Notes: generated from the letters alone by a model not told the origin. Shown: positions 9,013 to 17,702, numbered from the stretch's first letter. The stretch is 34,181 bases of DNA from Clostridium thailandense (GCF_019207025.1 NZ_JAEEGC010000130.1:1-34181), one strand, 5' to 3'. Numbers and translations: made by a program.

Positions 9013-9087
9013 GGGGGCTGTTGCACTTATAGACAATCTTTTGATAAATTTACTTTCGGCCGTGTATGTCTATAATGAAACAGCTCC
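9013..9087. repeat. Palindromic repeat next to methyltransferase I gene
   Basis: GGGGCTGTTGCACTTATAGACA is answered by an inverse complement ending in CAGCTCC, and the inner part contains TTTACTTTCGGCCGTGTAT. The complement of that inner part (ACACGGCCGAAAGTAAATTTA) matches the core of the 26.2-kb copy and the left arm of the 7.7-kb copy. Lying just past the methyltransferase stop (minus strand), it may double as its terminator. Confidence 0.65.
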
Positions 9088-9102
9088 TATATGTTACAGT
9101 GA

Positions 9103-10212
9103 TTATTTTCCAGAGGCAGCGGCAACCATGGCTTTCACATTTTCCACTTTAGCATTTGGAGGTATGGAACATCCTGAGGAAAGAATGAATCCTATTCCCA
9201 TATCCTTTATCAGTTGAGTTGAGTAATTGTATACTTCATCGGGAGTTCCTAGTGTAAGTTTTGCAGCTTGAACATCTCCTTTAATGCACATACGAGCTCC
9301 GAGTTTTTCCTTTATTTTATAAATATCTGTCATGCCATCCGTTTCAAAAACACAGGTTCCCTTAGGAAAATCTTTAAAATAGTCGAGAGCACGTTCCCAG
9401 TTAGCATCAATATGGAAGTTGGCAGTTATGCCTGTTTCTATTACGGCTTCGGTTATCTTTTTAAGGTGTTTCCATATAAATCTTTCCCAAAGTTTAGGAT
9501 TATAAAAGTCTGGACATGCACGGCCCATAGCTATAAATACACTCAGGGGGTCTACCGAATACTTAAGTTCTTCCTTCATAACTTTGATGTTGTAATCAGT
9601 AATAATCTCCATTACCGCATCGACCTTTTCAGGCATTCTCCTTATATCCAGTATGAATTTTGCCATAGTGCGCCCTCCGCTCAAATAATCAACTGGATGT
9701 GATATCTTACCTCCCATATAAATAGGATATCCTTCATTTCTCATGTTTTTGTCAAATTGAGTTCCATTATCTATCAATTCTTTCAATATTTTAAAATCAA
9801 CATTTATTCTTTTTGAATAATAATCTTTTTGAAATTCTTCAAAGCCCTTATCTATTATGGTATCATAGTCATCAATGGTCATTGATTGGCATTCATCAAT
9901 CTGCCAAAGCATATTATCAGGAAGTTCGCGGCCGGGAAGTTTTATATTTGAAAAAAATATTGTTCCCATAATTGCAGCAGCGGAACATACTCCAGAGGCT
10001 GCGTCCACATCTCCAATCAACTTTGTTCCATTTATAAAAGCCTTATTTGACATTTCTAAATTTAATACAAAATCAGATAATTTTAAATCGGTTGCAACAG
10101 CAAAAAAGGAATCTCCAAATGGAACAACAGGAGTCCTATCTGTCTTTTCTAATTTTATTGTCTTTTTAACTCTTTCCATACGTTCATTGTATAATTCTTG
10201 TGCTGTTTTCAT
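9103..10212 (-). CDS. Methyltransferase I, UroD family (O-demethylase MtvB/OdmB-like)
   Basis: The 369-residue protein belongs to the UroD-type methyltransferase group that cleaves methyl ethers and methylates a corrinoid protein. Landmarks are ERVKKTIKLEKTDRTP (13-28), MGRACPDFYNPKLWERF (229-245), FHIDANWERALDYF (266-279), MCIKGDV (308-314) and the C-terminal LSSGCSIPPNAKVENV (344-359), strongly typical of these enzymes. H267-x-D269 and C348 are the probable zinc ligands. It is divergent from a PucR-type regulator 148 bases away, a common regulator-target layout. CCCCCC on the plus strand (GGGGGG on the sense strand) precedes the ATG. A stub of a paralogue lies at 22.5 kb. Vanillate or a related methoxyarene is a likely donor but not provable here. 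Confidence 0.82.
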   Translation of the reverse strand: MKTAQELYNERMERVKKTIKLEKTDRTPVVPFGDSFFAVATDLKLSDFVLNLEMSNKAFINGTKLIGDVDAASGVCSAAAIMGTIFFSNIKLPGRELPDNMLWQIDECQSMTIDDYDTIIDKGFEEFQKDYYSKRINVDFKILKELIDNGTQFDKNMRNEGYPIYMGGKISHPVDYLSGGRTMAKFILDIRRMPEKVDAVMEIITDYNIKVMKEELKYSVDPLSVFIAMGRACPDFYNPKLWERFIWKHLKKITEAVIETGITANFHIDANWERALDYFKDFPKGTCVFETDGMTDIYKIKEKLGARMCIKGDVQAAKLTLGTPDEVYNYSTQLIKDMGIGFILSSGCSIPPNAKVENVKAMVAAASGK

Positions 10213-10360
10213 ATTAATTTCCCCCCATAATTTGAAATATTTTAGATTTATATATATATATTTAGATATAAAATTTATAAAGCCTTTGTTATAATATTAG
10301 AAAAATGAAACAATATTTTGTATGGATTGCACATTATGTTTTTAAAGGAGGTATTATACT

Positions 10361-11620
10361 TTGGAAGAAAGTTTGAGAAGGTTAAAAGAAGAGCTTGCTG
10401 AAAATTCCTTTAAACTACTAGAAGCTCTGGCACAAAACAAGGGTCTATCGTATATTATTGAAATAGGGTATAAAATGCTTGGAAATCCCTTTTGCATAAT
10501 AGACATGAGTGGTAAAGCAGTTGCGACAATAAGCAGTGGAAAGATAAAGGACGACCCAGTATGGAATCAAGTAGTAACTCCTGGGTACATTTGCTTTGAT
10601 ACATTTTCTTTTTATATAACAAATAAATTTTATGCAAGGATAGATAATAATGAGGCTCCTTTCTTTTGGGTTGATAATTACTCAAAATATCCAAGACTTA
10701 TTGGGAAAATAAAAGCTCAGGGTAAACATATTGCAACTCTTATAATTTGTGAGCATGAAAGGCCTTATGAGGTGGGAGATGTCAAGCTTACTTCAATTTT
10801 ATGTAATGCGTTTTCAGTTGAATTACAAAAAAATGAATTCATAAATTATTCTCAAGGATTAATGTATGAGGCTTTCATTGAGGATTTATTGGAAGGAAAA
10901 ATCAAAGACAACAGAATAATTCAAGAAAGAATAAAAATACTAAATTTAAAATTCAAAAGAAATCTTTTTGTACTTACTATCAATGTAGACGATTTCGTGA
11001 CTAGAAGATCATTAATTTCATTAAACGTTCTAAGGGGAGAACTGGCAAAAATAATACCTTCGGTTAAAACTATAACACATAGTGATAAAATTGTTATGTT
11101 ACTCAGTTGTGACAATAGAAAGCTATTTTTTAAAAATGACTTGGAAGCTCTTAAAAAATTCTTTAAGAGATATAAAATGTTCGCTGGACTCAGCAGCTGT
11201 TTTAGTAATATGGGTGAAATTGAAGAGTACTATTTGCAGTCATTAGAAGCATTAAAATTAGGAATGGATATGGATAAACAAGCTATTTTATTTAATTATG
11301 AAGACTATGCAGTATTTCACATGGCAGATATATGTTCCGATGTTATAGATCTTAAAAAGGTCTGTCATCCACCACTACTTGAATTAATTGAATATGACAG
11401 ACAAAATAATACAGACTATACTCAAAGTCTCTACGCCTATATAATAAACTCAAAAAATCTCGTTAAGTCTTCCGAATATTTACATATTCATAGAAATTCT
11501 CTAGTTTATCGAATAGAAAAAATTGAAAAAATCATAAATGTTAATTTGAATGACAACGATGTATTGTTTAACTTGCATTTCTCGTTTAAATTGTTAGAAT
11601 TTATGAAAATAACTTTTTAA
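10361..11620 (+). CDS. PucR/CdaR-type transcriptional regulator
   Basis: This 419-residue regulator ends in the PucR C-terminal helix-turn-helix (HTH_30), visible as SSEYLHIHRNSLVYRIEKIEKI near residues 367-388 and followed by the conserved N-D-x-D-V-L-F-N-L segment. The middle part (about 170-310) resembles the CdaR GGDEF-like domain, and the N-terminal part is a probable ligand-sensing region. The start is TTG: AAAGGAGGT stands nine bases ahead and no ATG fits. It is divergent from methyltransferase I and so probably controls it in response to an aromatic or a demethylation product. A longer paralogue at 19.6-21.2 kb is likewise divergent from a methyl-transfer gene. Confidence 0.85.
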   Translation: MEESLRRLKEELAENSFKLLEALAQNKGLSYIIEIGYKMLGNPFCIIDMSGKAVATISSGKIKDDPVWNQVVTPGYICFDTFSFYITNKFYARIDNNEAPFFWVDNYSKYPRLIGKIKAQGKHIATLIICEHERPYEVGDVKLTSILCNAFSVELQKNEFINYSQGLMYEAFIEDLLEGKIKDNRIIQERIKILNLKFKRNLFVLTINVDDFVTRRSLISLNVLRGELAKIIPSVKTITHSDKIVMLLSCDNRKLFFKNDLEALKKFFKRYKMFAGLSSCFSNMGEIEEYYLQSLEALKLGMDMDKQAILFNYEDYAVFHMADICSDVIDLKKVCHPPLLELIEYDRQNNTDYTQSLYAYIINSKNLVKSSEYLHIHRNSLVYRIEKIEKIINVNLNDNDVLFNLHFSFKLLEFMKITF

Positions 11621-11632
11621 ATCTAAATTTAT

Positions 11633-11667
11633 AAAGAGCATTTCTGTATAAACCAGAACTGCTCTTA
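11633..11667 (+). terminator. Terminator after first PucR gene
   Basis: AAGAGCA-TTTCTG and CAGAA-CT-GCTCTT pair around a short loop 13 bases past the stop, followed by ATTTATT. The U-tract is imperfect but the position is right. Confidence 0.65.
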
Positions 11668-11813
11668 TTTATTGTAAAATAATTGATATATAGTTTAGTT
11701 ATCTCAAATAAAACAATAAAAACACAACATAAAACAATAAAAATTTATTGATAAACAATAAATAAAATGTTATTCTATACATAGAGTTAAAAGTAAAGGC
11801 GGCATCACACTAC

Positions 11814-11890
11814 ATAGATACCCAAATCAGATACTTAACTTATACGCAGGGATATATTGCAATTATGGAAGGCGCATTGAATACTTAAAG
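11814..11890. repeat. Half copy of the dispersed palindromic repeat
   Basis: ATAGATACCCA, TTAACTTATACGCAGGGATA, ATGGAAGGCGCATT and AATACTT occur in the same order and spacing as in the complement of the right arm of the 7.7-kb copy. The other arm is missing. It lies 45 bases before the radical SAM gene, in its presumed promoter or leader. The preceding 140 bases are A+T-rich with repeated AAACAATAAA strings and nothing else recognisable. Confidence 0.65.
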
Positions 11891-11935
11891 CAAATTAGTT
11901 AAGTACTGAGTAAAGTTTATTTGAGGAGGTAATGT

Positions 11936-13282
11936 ATGAAGATTAAATTAATTCAACCAGCTATGCTGCCAAGACCTATGGATACAAAGTTGAAAACAAG
12001 AATGTCTCCTTCGTTAGCGTTACTCACAATAGCAAATCTCACGCCGAAAGGGCACGAAGTTATTATTGAGAATGAAAATGTTGAGAAGATAAATTTTGAT
12101 GAACCCGTAGATTTAGTGGTAATAACCGTCACAGTAGATGTTATGAATAGAGCGGTGGAAATATCAAAGGATTTCCAAAATCGTGGAATATCAGTAATTG
12201 CAGGGGGAATACATATTACAGCAGACCCAGAAAGTGCTGTTAATAGTTTTGATGCAATATGTGTAGGGATGGCTGAGAGAGTTTGGAAAAAAATTCTTAA
12301 AGATAAAGAAAATAATTCACTTAAGAAGATATATTACGACATGGAAAATATTTCTGGAGGAGAAATAGTATCACCTAACTATCACATCATTGATAATAAA
12401 AAGTATTTATATACTAATATAATTAGTACAAGCAGGGGATGTCCTTTTGAATGTGATTTCTGTTACAATAGTTGCAAAAATGTACTTAAAACTTATATTA
12501 ATAGACCTATAGAGGATGTAATTAAAGATATAAGAGTATTAAAAACAAGACATATAATGTTTATTGATGACAATTTTATTGGAAATCCTGTATGGACAAA
12601 AAAATTATTAAAGGAAATAAAACCTCTTAAACTAAAGTGGAATGCGGCGGTTACTTCTAATATAGTGGACATGCCTGAATTACTAGATGAAATGAAGGAG
12701 TCTGGTTGTCAAAGTCTGTTTATAGGCTTTGAAAGTATAAATAGTAAGTCAATAGATAGTGTCCATAAGATACAAAATAGTGTAAAGAGATATGAAAAAC
12801 TTGTAGATGAAATTCATAAAAGAGGAATAATGATAAATGCAAGTTTTGTTTTCGGATTAGATGAAGATGACATCTCAGTATTTAAGAATACATTAGAATG
12901 GATAGTTAAAAATAAAATAGAAACGGTAACCTCACATATCCTTACACCATATCCTGGTACGAAATTATACTCATCATTAATAGAGGAAAATAGAATTTTA
13001 GATTTTAATCTGTCAAATTATAATACTGCGCATGTGGTATATAAACCAAAGAATATGACAGCTGAAGAACTATATAATGGCTACTTATGGATATATAAAG
13101 AAGTGTACACGTTTAAAAATATAATGAAGAGACTACCAAAATCTAAAAAGCAATGGATTCCATTTATAGCGTTTAATTTATTTTATAGGAAGTTTGGAAA
13201 GCTGACGGAATTGTTGTGCAATATAGTTTCTTTTAAGAATATAGGAAGATTTTTTCGATGGTTATCTTATCGTATAAAGTAG
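11936..13282 (+). CDS. B12-binding-domain radical SAM protein
   Basis: The 448-residue protein has an N-terminal cobalamin-binding-like Rossmann domain (about 1-125; LVVITVTVDVMNRAVEI, then VIAGGIHIT) and a radical SAM core with the [4Fe-4S] motif C169-x3-C173-x2-C176 in SRGCPFECDFC. FIDDNFIGN (near 205) and IGFESIN are typical of the barrel of BchE-type class B enzymes. These use S-adenosylmethionine and often cobalamin for methylations or ring chemistry; the substrate is unknown. The C-terminal 60 residues are basic and aromatic. GAGGAGGT sits six bases before the ATG. It stands alone between a repeat half-copy and the dehydrogenase gene. Confidence 0.82.
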   Translation: MKIKLIQPAMLPRPMDTKLKTRMSPSLALLTIANLTPKGHEVIIENENVEKINFDEPVDLVVITVTVDVMNRAVEISKDFQNRGISVIAGGIHITADPESAVNSFDAICVGMAERVWKKILKDKENNSLKKIYYDMENISGGEIVSPNYHIIDNKKYLYTNIISTSRGCPFECDFCYNSCKNVLKTYINRPIEDVIKDIRVLKTRHIMFIDDNFIGNPVWTKKLLKEIKPLKLKWNAAVTSNIVDMPELLDEMKESGCQSLFIGFESINSKSIDSVHKIQNSVKRYEKLVDEIHKRGIMINASFVFGLDEDDISVFKNTLEWIVKNKIETVTSHILTPYPGTKLYSSLIEENRILDFNLSNYNTAHVVYKPKNMTAEELYNGYLWIYKEVYTFKNIMKRLPKSKKQWIPFIAFNLFYRKFGKLTELLCNIVSFKNIGRFFRWLSYRIK

Positions 13283-13472
13283 GTGGTGGAACTTTTATCT
13301 TTCTATCATTTATCCGATGGCTGAGGTAAGAGGTATTTCTCTTAAGCAAACTCCACCTGAGTCTTAGAATTACTTGATAATATTCTGGTCAAAGGTGCCA
13401 AGAATGTGTTAATATGTAACTAATAAAAATTTTTAATTAACAAAAATAATATTTTCTTGGGAGATGATCTAT
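13283..13472. other. Intergenic region with inverted repeats
   Basis: Between the radical SAM and dehydrogenase genes lie TAAGAG-GTATTT-CTCTTA, a perfect short hairpin, and an outer pair formed by AGGTGG just after the stop and CCACCT about 60 bases on. No U-tract follows, so a classical terminator is doubtful. The region before the dehydrogenase start is A+T-rich and probably carries its promoter. Confidence 0.35.
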
Positions 13473-14462
13473 ATGCATAAAAATAAATTAGTCGTTGTTG
13501 GAGTTGGACATGTTGGTTCATATGTTTTAGCAGATGCTATGAAAACTGGTTTGTTTGCAGAAATTGGTGTGATCGATATTTTAAAAAATGTAGCTTATGG
13601 AGAGGCTCTTGATCAAGCTCAGGCAACAGCCTTAACTTATATGAATAATGTTGATGTTAAGAGTGGGGGATATGAACAATGTGCTGACGCTGATGTCATT
13701 ATTATTGCTGCCGGTCCAAGTGTTATACCTGATCCTGATAATCCAGAAGATGAACCAGATCGTACTTTATTAACAAAAATGAACTGTGAAGTTATCCGTG
13801 AAGTTATGACTGGTATTACGAAATATACAAAAGAAGCAATTGTAATTTTAATTACGAATCCTTTAGATACAATGGTTTATATTGCTGAAAATGAATTTGG
13901 TTATCCCGTTGGACGTGTATTTGGTACTGGAACAATGTTAGATTCTGCTCGTTTACGTAAATTAATAGCTGATACATATCAAATTGATCCTAAATCTGTT
14001 ACTGGTTATATGATGGGTGAACATGGCAGTACTGCTTTCCCTGCTTTGAGTCATGTCAATGTTTCTGGTATTCCATTTATCGAATTAAATCAATATTTCC
14101 AAGCGACAGCAGATATTCAATCTCCTGAAGTAGTAAAAGCTTCAATTATTAGTGCTGCTTATAAAGTGTTAAATGGTAAAGGTTGGACCAATGCTGGTGT
14201 TGCTCAAGCTGCAGTTACAATGGCAAAGGCAGTTTTATTAGATGAAAAGAGTGTTTATCCTGTTTCTACTACTTTACGCGGACAATATGGTCATGATGGC
14301 GATGTGGCATTGAGTATGCCATGTATTATTGGGCGTGAAGGTATTTTAAAGCAATTACCTATAAAATTAAATGAATGGGAAGCACAAAAATTAGAAGAGT
14401 CAATTTCCTTTATTCAAGCAACTATGCGTGATGCAAAAACTGGCCCAGACTTTGCAAAATAG
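13473..14462 (+). CDS. L-lactate / L-2-hydroxyisocaproate dehydrogenase family
   Basis: This 329-residue NAD-dependent 2-hydroxyacid dehydrogenase of the LDH/MDH family reversibly reduces 2-oxo acids. It has the Rossmann motif VGVGHVG, the acidic residue after strand 2 (GVIDI) that selects NAD, ITNPLDTM, GTGTMLDSARLR and the catalytic-His segment GEHGST. The substrate loop (IPDPDNPEDEPDR) is longer than in standard LDH, as in L-2-hydroxyisocaproate dehydrogenase, so a branched-chain or aromatic 2-oxo acid is plausible. An upstream in-frame ATG at 13464 abuts the GGGAG site; the ATG at 13473 has nine-base spacing and is preferred. Arg is almost always CGT, unlike the AGA-rich neighbours, suggesting transfer, perhaps from lactic acid bacteria. 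Confidence 0.85.
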   Translation: MHKNKLVVVGVGHVGSYVLADAMKTGLFAEIGVIDILKNVAYGEALDQAQATALTYMNNVDVKSGGYEQCADADVIIIAAGPSVIPDPDNPEDEPDRTLLTKMNCEVIREVMTGITKYTKEAIVILITNPLDTMVYIAENEFGYPVGRVFGTGTMLDSARLRKLIADTYQIDPKSVTGYMMGEHGSTAFPALSHVNVSGIPFIELNQYFQATADIQSPEVVKASIISAAYKVLNGKGWTNAGVAQAAVTMAKAVLLDEKSVYPVSTTLRGQYGHDGDVALSMPCIIGREGILKQLPIKLNEWEAQKLEESISFIQATMRDAKTGPDFAK

Positions 14463-14528
14463 AGCAGAGAAAAGTTTAAGCGAGATAAGAAATTATACGT
14501 CTCATTAGTAATAAGGTGGTGATTTTCC

Positions 14529-15302
14529 ATGGATACAACTATTTATTATTTTACTAGTACAGGCAATTCGCTTAAAATAGCTAAGGATCTAAAAGATGAT
14601 CTGGAAAATACTAGCATCGTTCAAATATGCAAGAATAATATGAATATCAAGAGCGAAACAAAGTCAGAAAGAATAGGATTCGTATTTCCCGTTTATTTTA
14701 GAGGATTACCTCATATGGTAAAGAAGTTTGTAGAAAACCTTAATATTAATGTAAATTCATATTGTTTTGCTGTTGCAAGTTATGGAAGTAATGCAGCTTT
14801 ATCCTTTGAGCAGCTAAATCATTTACTTACAAGTAAAGGAGCCGTTTTATCAAGAGCCTTTGGAATACCTATGCCGGGAACTATGTGGTCTATGTATTAT
14901 CCACATCCTAAGGAAGATTATATTAACAGGATTGAAGCCCAAAGAGAGCTAACTAGAGAAATTGCTAAAGAAATTAATAATAAAACTATAGTTAAGCTTT
15001 CAGAGATAAATAATAGAACCTTAGAAGAAAAAATGTATAGCTCTTTTCAACCCTCTGGAGAAGATAAGGATTTTTGGGCAGATGAAAAGTGTGACGACTG
15101 CGGAATTTGTGCAAGAATATGTGCTGCCAATAATATAATTATGTCTAACCAAAGGCCACAATGGCAGCATCAATGTGAGCAATGTTTGGCTTGTCTTCAT
15201 TGGTGCCCTAAAGAATCTATTCAGTATAAGAAAGATTCTTTGAATAAAGAACGATATCATAATCCTTATGTCAAAGTAGAGGAACTATTCCAGAAGCATT
15301 AA
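14529..15302 (+). CDS. EFR1-type flavodoxin / 2x[4Fe-4S] ferredoxin fusion
   Basis: The 257-residue protein joins an N-terminal flavodoxin-like domain with the FMN phosphate loop TSTGNS (9-14) to a C-terminal bacterial ferredoxin module. C188-x2-C191-x2-C194-x3-C198 and C216-x2-C219-x2-C222-x3-C226 should bind two [4Fe-4S] clusters. This is the EFR1 arrangement common in anaerobic Firmicutes, a cytoplasmic electron carrier of unsettled partner. AAGGTGGTGA precedes the ATG. It lies 66 bases past the dehydrogenase and may be co-transcribed, although codon use differs. It is convergent with the efflux operon. A possible but unproven job here is electron supply to RACo. Confidence 0.85.
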   Translation: MDTTIYYFTSTGNSLKIAKDLKDDLENTSIVQICKNNMNIKSETKSERIGFVFPVYFRGLPHMVKKFVENLNINVNSYCFAVASYGSNAALSFEQLNHLLTSKGAVLSRAFGIPMPGTMWSMYYPHPKEDYINRIEAQRELTREIAKEINNKTIVKLSEINNRTLEEKMYSSFQPSGEDKDFWADEKCDDCGICARICAANNIIMSNQRPQWQHQCEQCLACLHWCPKESIQYKKDSLNKERYHNPYVKVEELFQKH

Positions 15303-15309
15303 GTATTTA

Positions 15310-15429
15310 TATAGGATGGTGTGATTAAACAAAATTTTACATTTAGTAAATCCATCAATATCAATGCATTCAACTTTTTTAATTTCCATGTCTTGATATA
15401 TAAAATGGACTTTATCACACCCTCCTATA
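15310..15429. repeat. 120-bp element bounded by inverted repeats
   Basis: TATAGGATGGTGTGAT and ATCACACCCTCCTATA are inverse complements at 15 of 16 positions and bound an 88-base A+T-rich interior with no good frame. It sits between convergent genes. It could be a MITE-like insertion or a bidirectional terminator with a long loop; the long loop favours the former. Confidence 0.55.
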
Positions 15430-15441
15430 CAATGAACATAT

Positions 15442-15468
15442 AGCTGCTTAATTATTATAAGAGCAGCT
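15442..15468 (-). terminator. Hairpin directly after the efflux pump stop
   Basis: AGCTGCT and AGCAGCT pair around a 13-base loop immediately past the minus-strand stop codon. No clear U-tract follows on the minus strand, so its strength is doubtful. Confidence 0.35.
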
Positions 15469-17019
15469 TTATTCTGTAGCAACGTTCATTTTATCATCTT
15501 CTAACTGTTTGCTTTTCTTTAGCAAAAGCGTAGGAATAATAACCATAGCAGTAATAATTGAAATGACTAGCATTGTGTCGTTTAGTCCTTGAAGCTGAGA
15601 CAGCTTTACAACAATCCCATAAAGCTGACTTAGAGCTCCAGCTTGAGCATCACTTGAAGACATTCCAACCTGGACCATAGAGCCCTGTAACATTTTAAAC
15701 AAATTCATACTACCTGGATTTAAATTGCTCACCTGCTGGGCTAAGTCTGAATAGTTAGCTGTAGTTCTATTTTGCATAATACTTGTAATCATGGTAATGC
15801 CAATAGACGTCCCCACTTGTTTCACAGTATTCATAAGAGCAGAAGCATTTGACATCACCTTCTTTGGCAATCCACTAAGACCCAAGGTCTGAACCGGTGC
15901 CATAAGAAAACCAACCCCAAATCCTCTGATGGCTAATAGAAATGTAATGGTATCATTGGAAGTTTCTAATGTGATTTTTGACATGCTATAGCTATTAAGC
16001 CCAATTAATATTAAGGCAGTTATGGCAAATATTCTTGTATCTATTTTGTTTCCTAGTTTTCCATATAGTGACATAGAAACTCCGGTTGCTATTGCTTCTG
16101 GGAAGAGTATCCAGCCAGCCTGCATTGCAGTTAATCCTTTGATTTGTTGTAGAAATACAGGCATAAGGAAAACAGCTCCATTGAGTGCCAGTAATGCAAC
16201 ATTCATAATAATGTTACTCATACAAAAAGTGTAATTCTTTAAAAGTCTTAAGTTAAGCATAGGCTCAGGAATCAAGAGTTCATTTACAACAAATATAAGC
16301 ATACTATAACATCCAACTATCATTAGTAATACATTTTTGATATCACTCCAATCCAAATTACTTTTTCCAAGTACATAAAGGATAAGTGCCATTCCAATAG
16401 CTGAGCTCAGAAACCCTATAATGTCAAAGTACTTTGTTAATTTACTATCGGATTTTCTAAGTACAATTATAGCAGTTATTATACTTATTATTCCAATTGG
16501 AATGTTTATAAAAAAAGCAAACCTCCAACTAACATTCTCAACGATATATCCGCCAAGAGTTGGTCCTAAAGCAGGTGCGGCCATGTTGCAAATACCAATT
16601 GTACTTATTACCATGGGCATTTCTTCTCTATCAAAAGTTGTCATCAATATTGTCATTCCTAGAGATATAATAAATGCTCCTCCCACTCCCTGAATAATTC
16701 TTGCTGTTATGATGGATATTAAATTCCATGAAATTCCGCACATTAATGAACCCAAAGTGAACATGCTTAAAGCAATAACAAAGATTTTTTTAAAACCAAA
16801 TCGTTCACTTAAATACCCAGTTGACGGTATGGTAACTCCCATAGTTAGCGTATATGCACTTACCACCCACTGTATTTGATCGAGGGATGAACCAAAGGTT
16901 TGCATCATTTTTGAAGTAGAGAGATTTACAATACTGGTAGCTAGATTTACCATAAATAATCCTAGTACAACCACACTCATTGTAATCCATTTATATGAGT
17001 TTCCTTTTTCCTTGTCCAT
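15469..17019 (-). CDS. DHA2 family (EmrB/QacA-type) MFS drug efflux pump
   Basis: The 516-residue polytopic protein, with about 14 predicted helices, is a proton-driven multidrug exporter. The first helix segment reads VVVLGLFMVNLATSIVNLS; a motif A-like loop follows (GYLSERFGFKKIF) and the antiporter motif C region reads GPTLGGYIVE, then NVSWRFAFFINIPIG, both family hallmarks. The C-terminal tail is short and charged. It is the last gene of a three-gene operon behind two HlyD-type adaptors, with an eight-base gap, as in EmrAB-like tripartite pumps. The operon is divergent from a TetR regulator, which probably represses it. The substrate may be an aromatic or phenolic toxin given the neighbourhood; this is inference. 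Confidence 0.88.
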   Translation of the reverse strand: MDKEKGNSYKWITMSVVVLGLFMVNLATSIVNLSTSKMMQTFGSSLDQIQWVVSAYTLTMGVTIPSTGYLSERFGFKKIFVIALSMFTLGSLMCGISWNLISIITARIIQGVGGAFIISLGMTILMTTFDREEMPMVISTIGICNMAAPALGPTLGGYIVENVSWRFAFFINIPIGIISIITAIIVLRKSDSKLTKYFDIIGFLSSAIGMALILYVLGKSNLDWSDIKNVLLMIVGCYSMLIFVVNELLIPEPMLNLRLLKNYTFCMSNIIMNVALLALNGAVFLMPVFLQQIKGLTAMQAGWILFPEAIATGVSMSLYGKLGNKIDTRIFAITALILIGLNSYSMSKITLETSNDTITFLLAIRGFGVGFLMAPVQTLGLSGLPKKVMSNASALMNTVKQVGTSIGITMITSIMQNRTTANYSDLAQQVSNLNPGSMNLFKMLQGSMVQVGMSSSDAQAGALSQLYGIVVKLSQLQGLNDTMLVISIITAMVIIPTLLLKKSKQLEDDKMNVATE

Positions 17020-17027
17020 AATTTCAC

Positions 17028-17687
17028 CTACTTTATATGGATTTTTACAGGCGCATTGGTTCCAGGCAAAAGATTTACGTCTGTTTTCTCGAATAGGATT
17101 TTCACTGGAACTTTCTGAACAACTTTTGTGAATGTGCTGCTTGAAGAGGATGGAAGCATAGAAAATGCGGAATTTGCTGCATCGCCTATTGATTCGACTT
17201 TACCCTTAAATATTCTTCCTTTAAACTGATCAATACTAATCTCTACTATCTGACCTGGTTTTACTTTTGCAACCTTAGTTTCCTCGATATTAGCAGTTAC
17301 ATACAACTGGCTAGGATCTACCACCATAGCAAGAGTAGGAGTTGAGGCGCTTGATTCATACTCTCCAACGTTTGCCTGCTTTTTAATAATTACTCCATTC
17401 ATAGGTGCTCTCAAAAGAGAAGTATCTATATTGGAATCATCCAATCCAATTGAATCAATACGACCAATGATTTGATCTTTTACTACTTTATCCCCCTCCT
17501 TAACGTTAAATTCAACAAGTTTTCCTGACACCTGAGGAGATATCTTCACAAAATCTCCAGCTACCTTTGAATCTTCAGTAGAAATAAAATTATTATTGTT
17601 ATACCAATAATAATATCCTACGCCTCCAAGGGTTATTAGCATTGCAACAAATATAGTTGAAATTATTAATTTCCGTTTTTCCTTCAT
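17028..17687 (-). CDS. HlyD/EmrA-type membrane fusion protein
   Basis: A 219-residue membrane fusion protein with one N-terminal helix (IISTIFVAMLITLGGVGYYYW) and an extracytoplasmic biotinyl-lipoyl-like domain (VSGKLVEFNVKEGDKV, later RAPMNGVIIKKQANVGEY) followed by a beta-barrel. There is almost no coiled-coil hairpin between the lipoyl halves, which makes it short for the family. An upstream in-frame ATG at 17696 overlaps the AAAGG site, so the ATG at 17687 is preferred. It lies between the longer adaptor and the pump in one operon. In a Gram-positive cell it presumably bridges pump and wall space, as no outer membrane channel exists. Confidence 0.82.
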   Translation of the reverse strand: MKEKRKLIISTIFVAMLITLGGVGYYYWYNNNNFISTEDSKVAGDFVKISPQVSGKLVEFNVKEGDKVVKDQIIGRIDSIGLDDSNIDTSLLRAPMNGVIIKKQANVGEYESSASTPTLAMVVDPSQLYVTANIEETKVAKVKPGQIVEISIDQFKGRIFKGKVESIGDAANSAFSMLPSSSSSTFTKVVQKVPVKILFEKTDVNLLPGTNAPVKIHIK

Positions 17688-17702
17688 TCTTATCATCCTT
17701 TC

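Noticed and set aside
9875..10294. 139-codon open frame on the plus strand
   Set aside because: It is antisense to the methyltransferase I gene and its divergent promoter; composition is that of a reverse-complement shadow.
11701..11775. AAACAATAAA-like tandem strings as a possible origin or iteron array
   Set aside because: Spacing and sequence are irregular, no DnaA boxes were seen and the stretch is simply A+T-rich.
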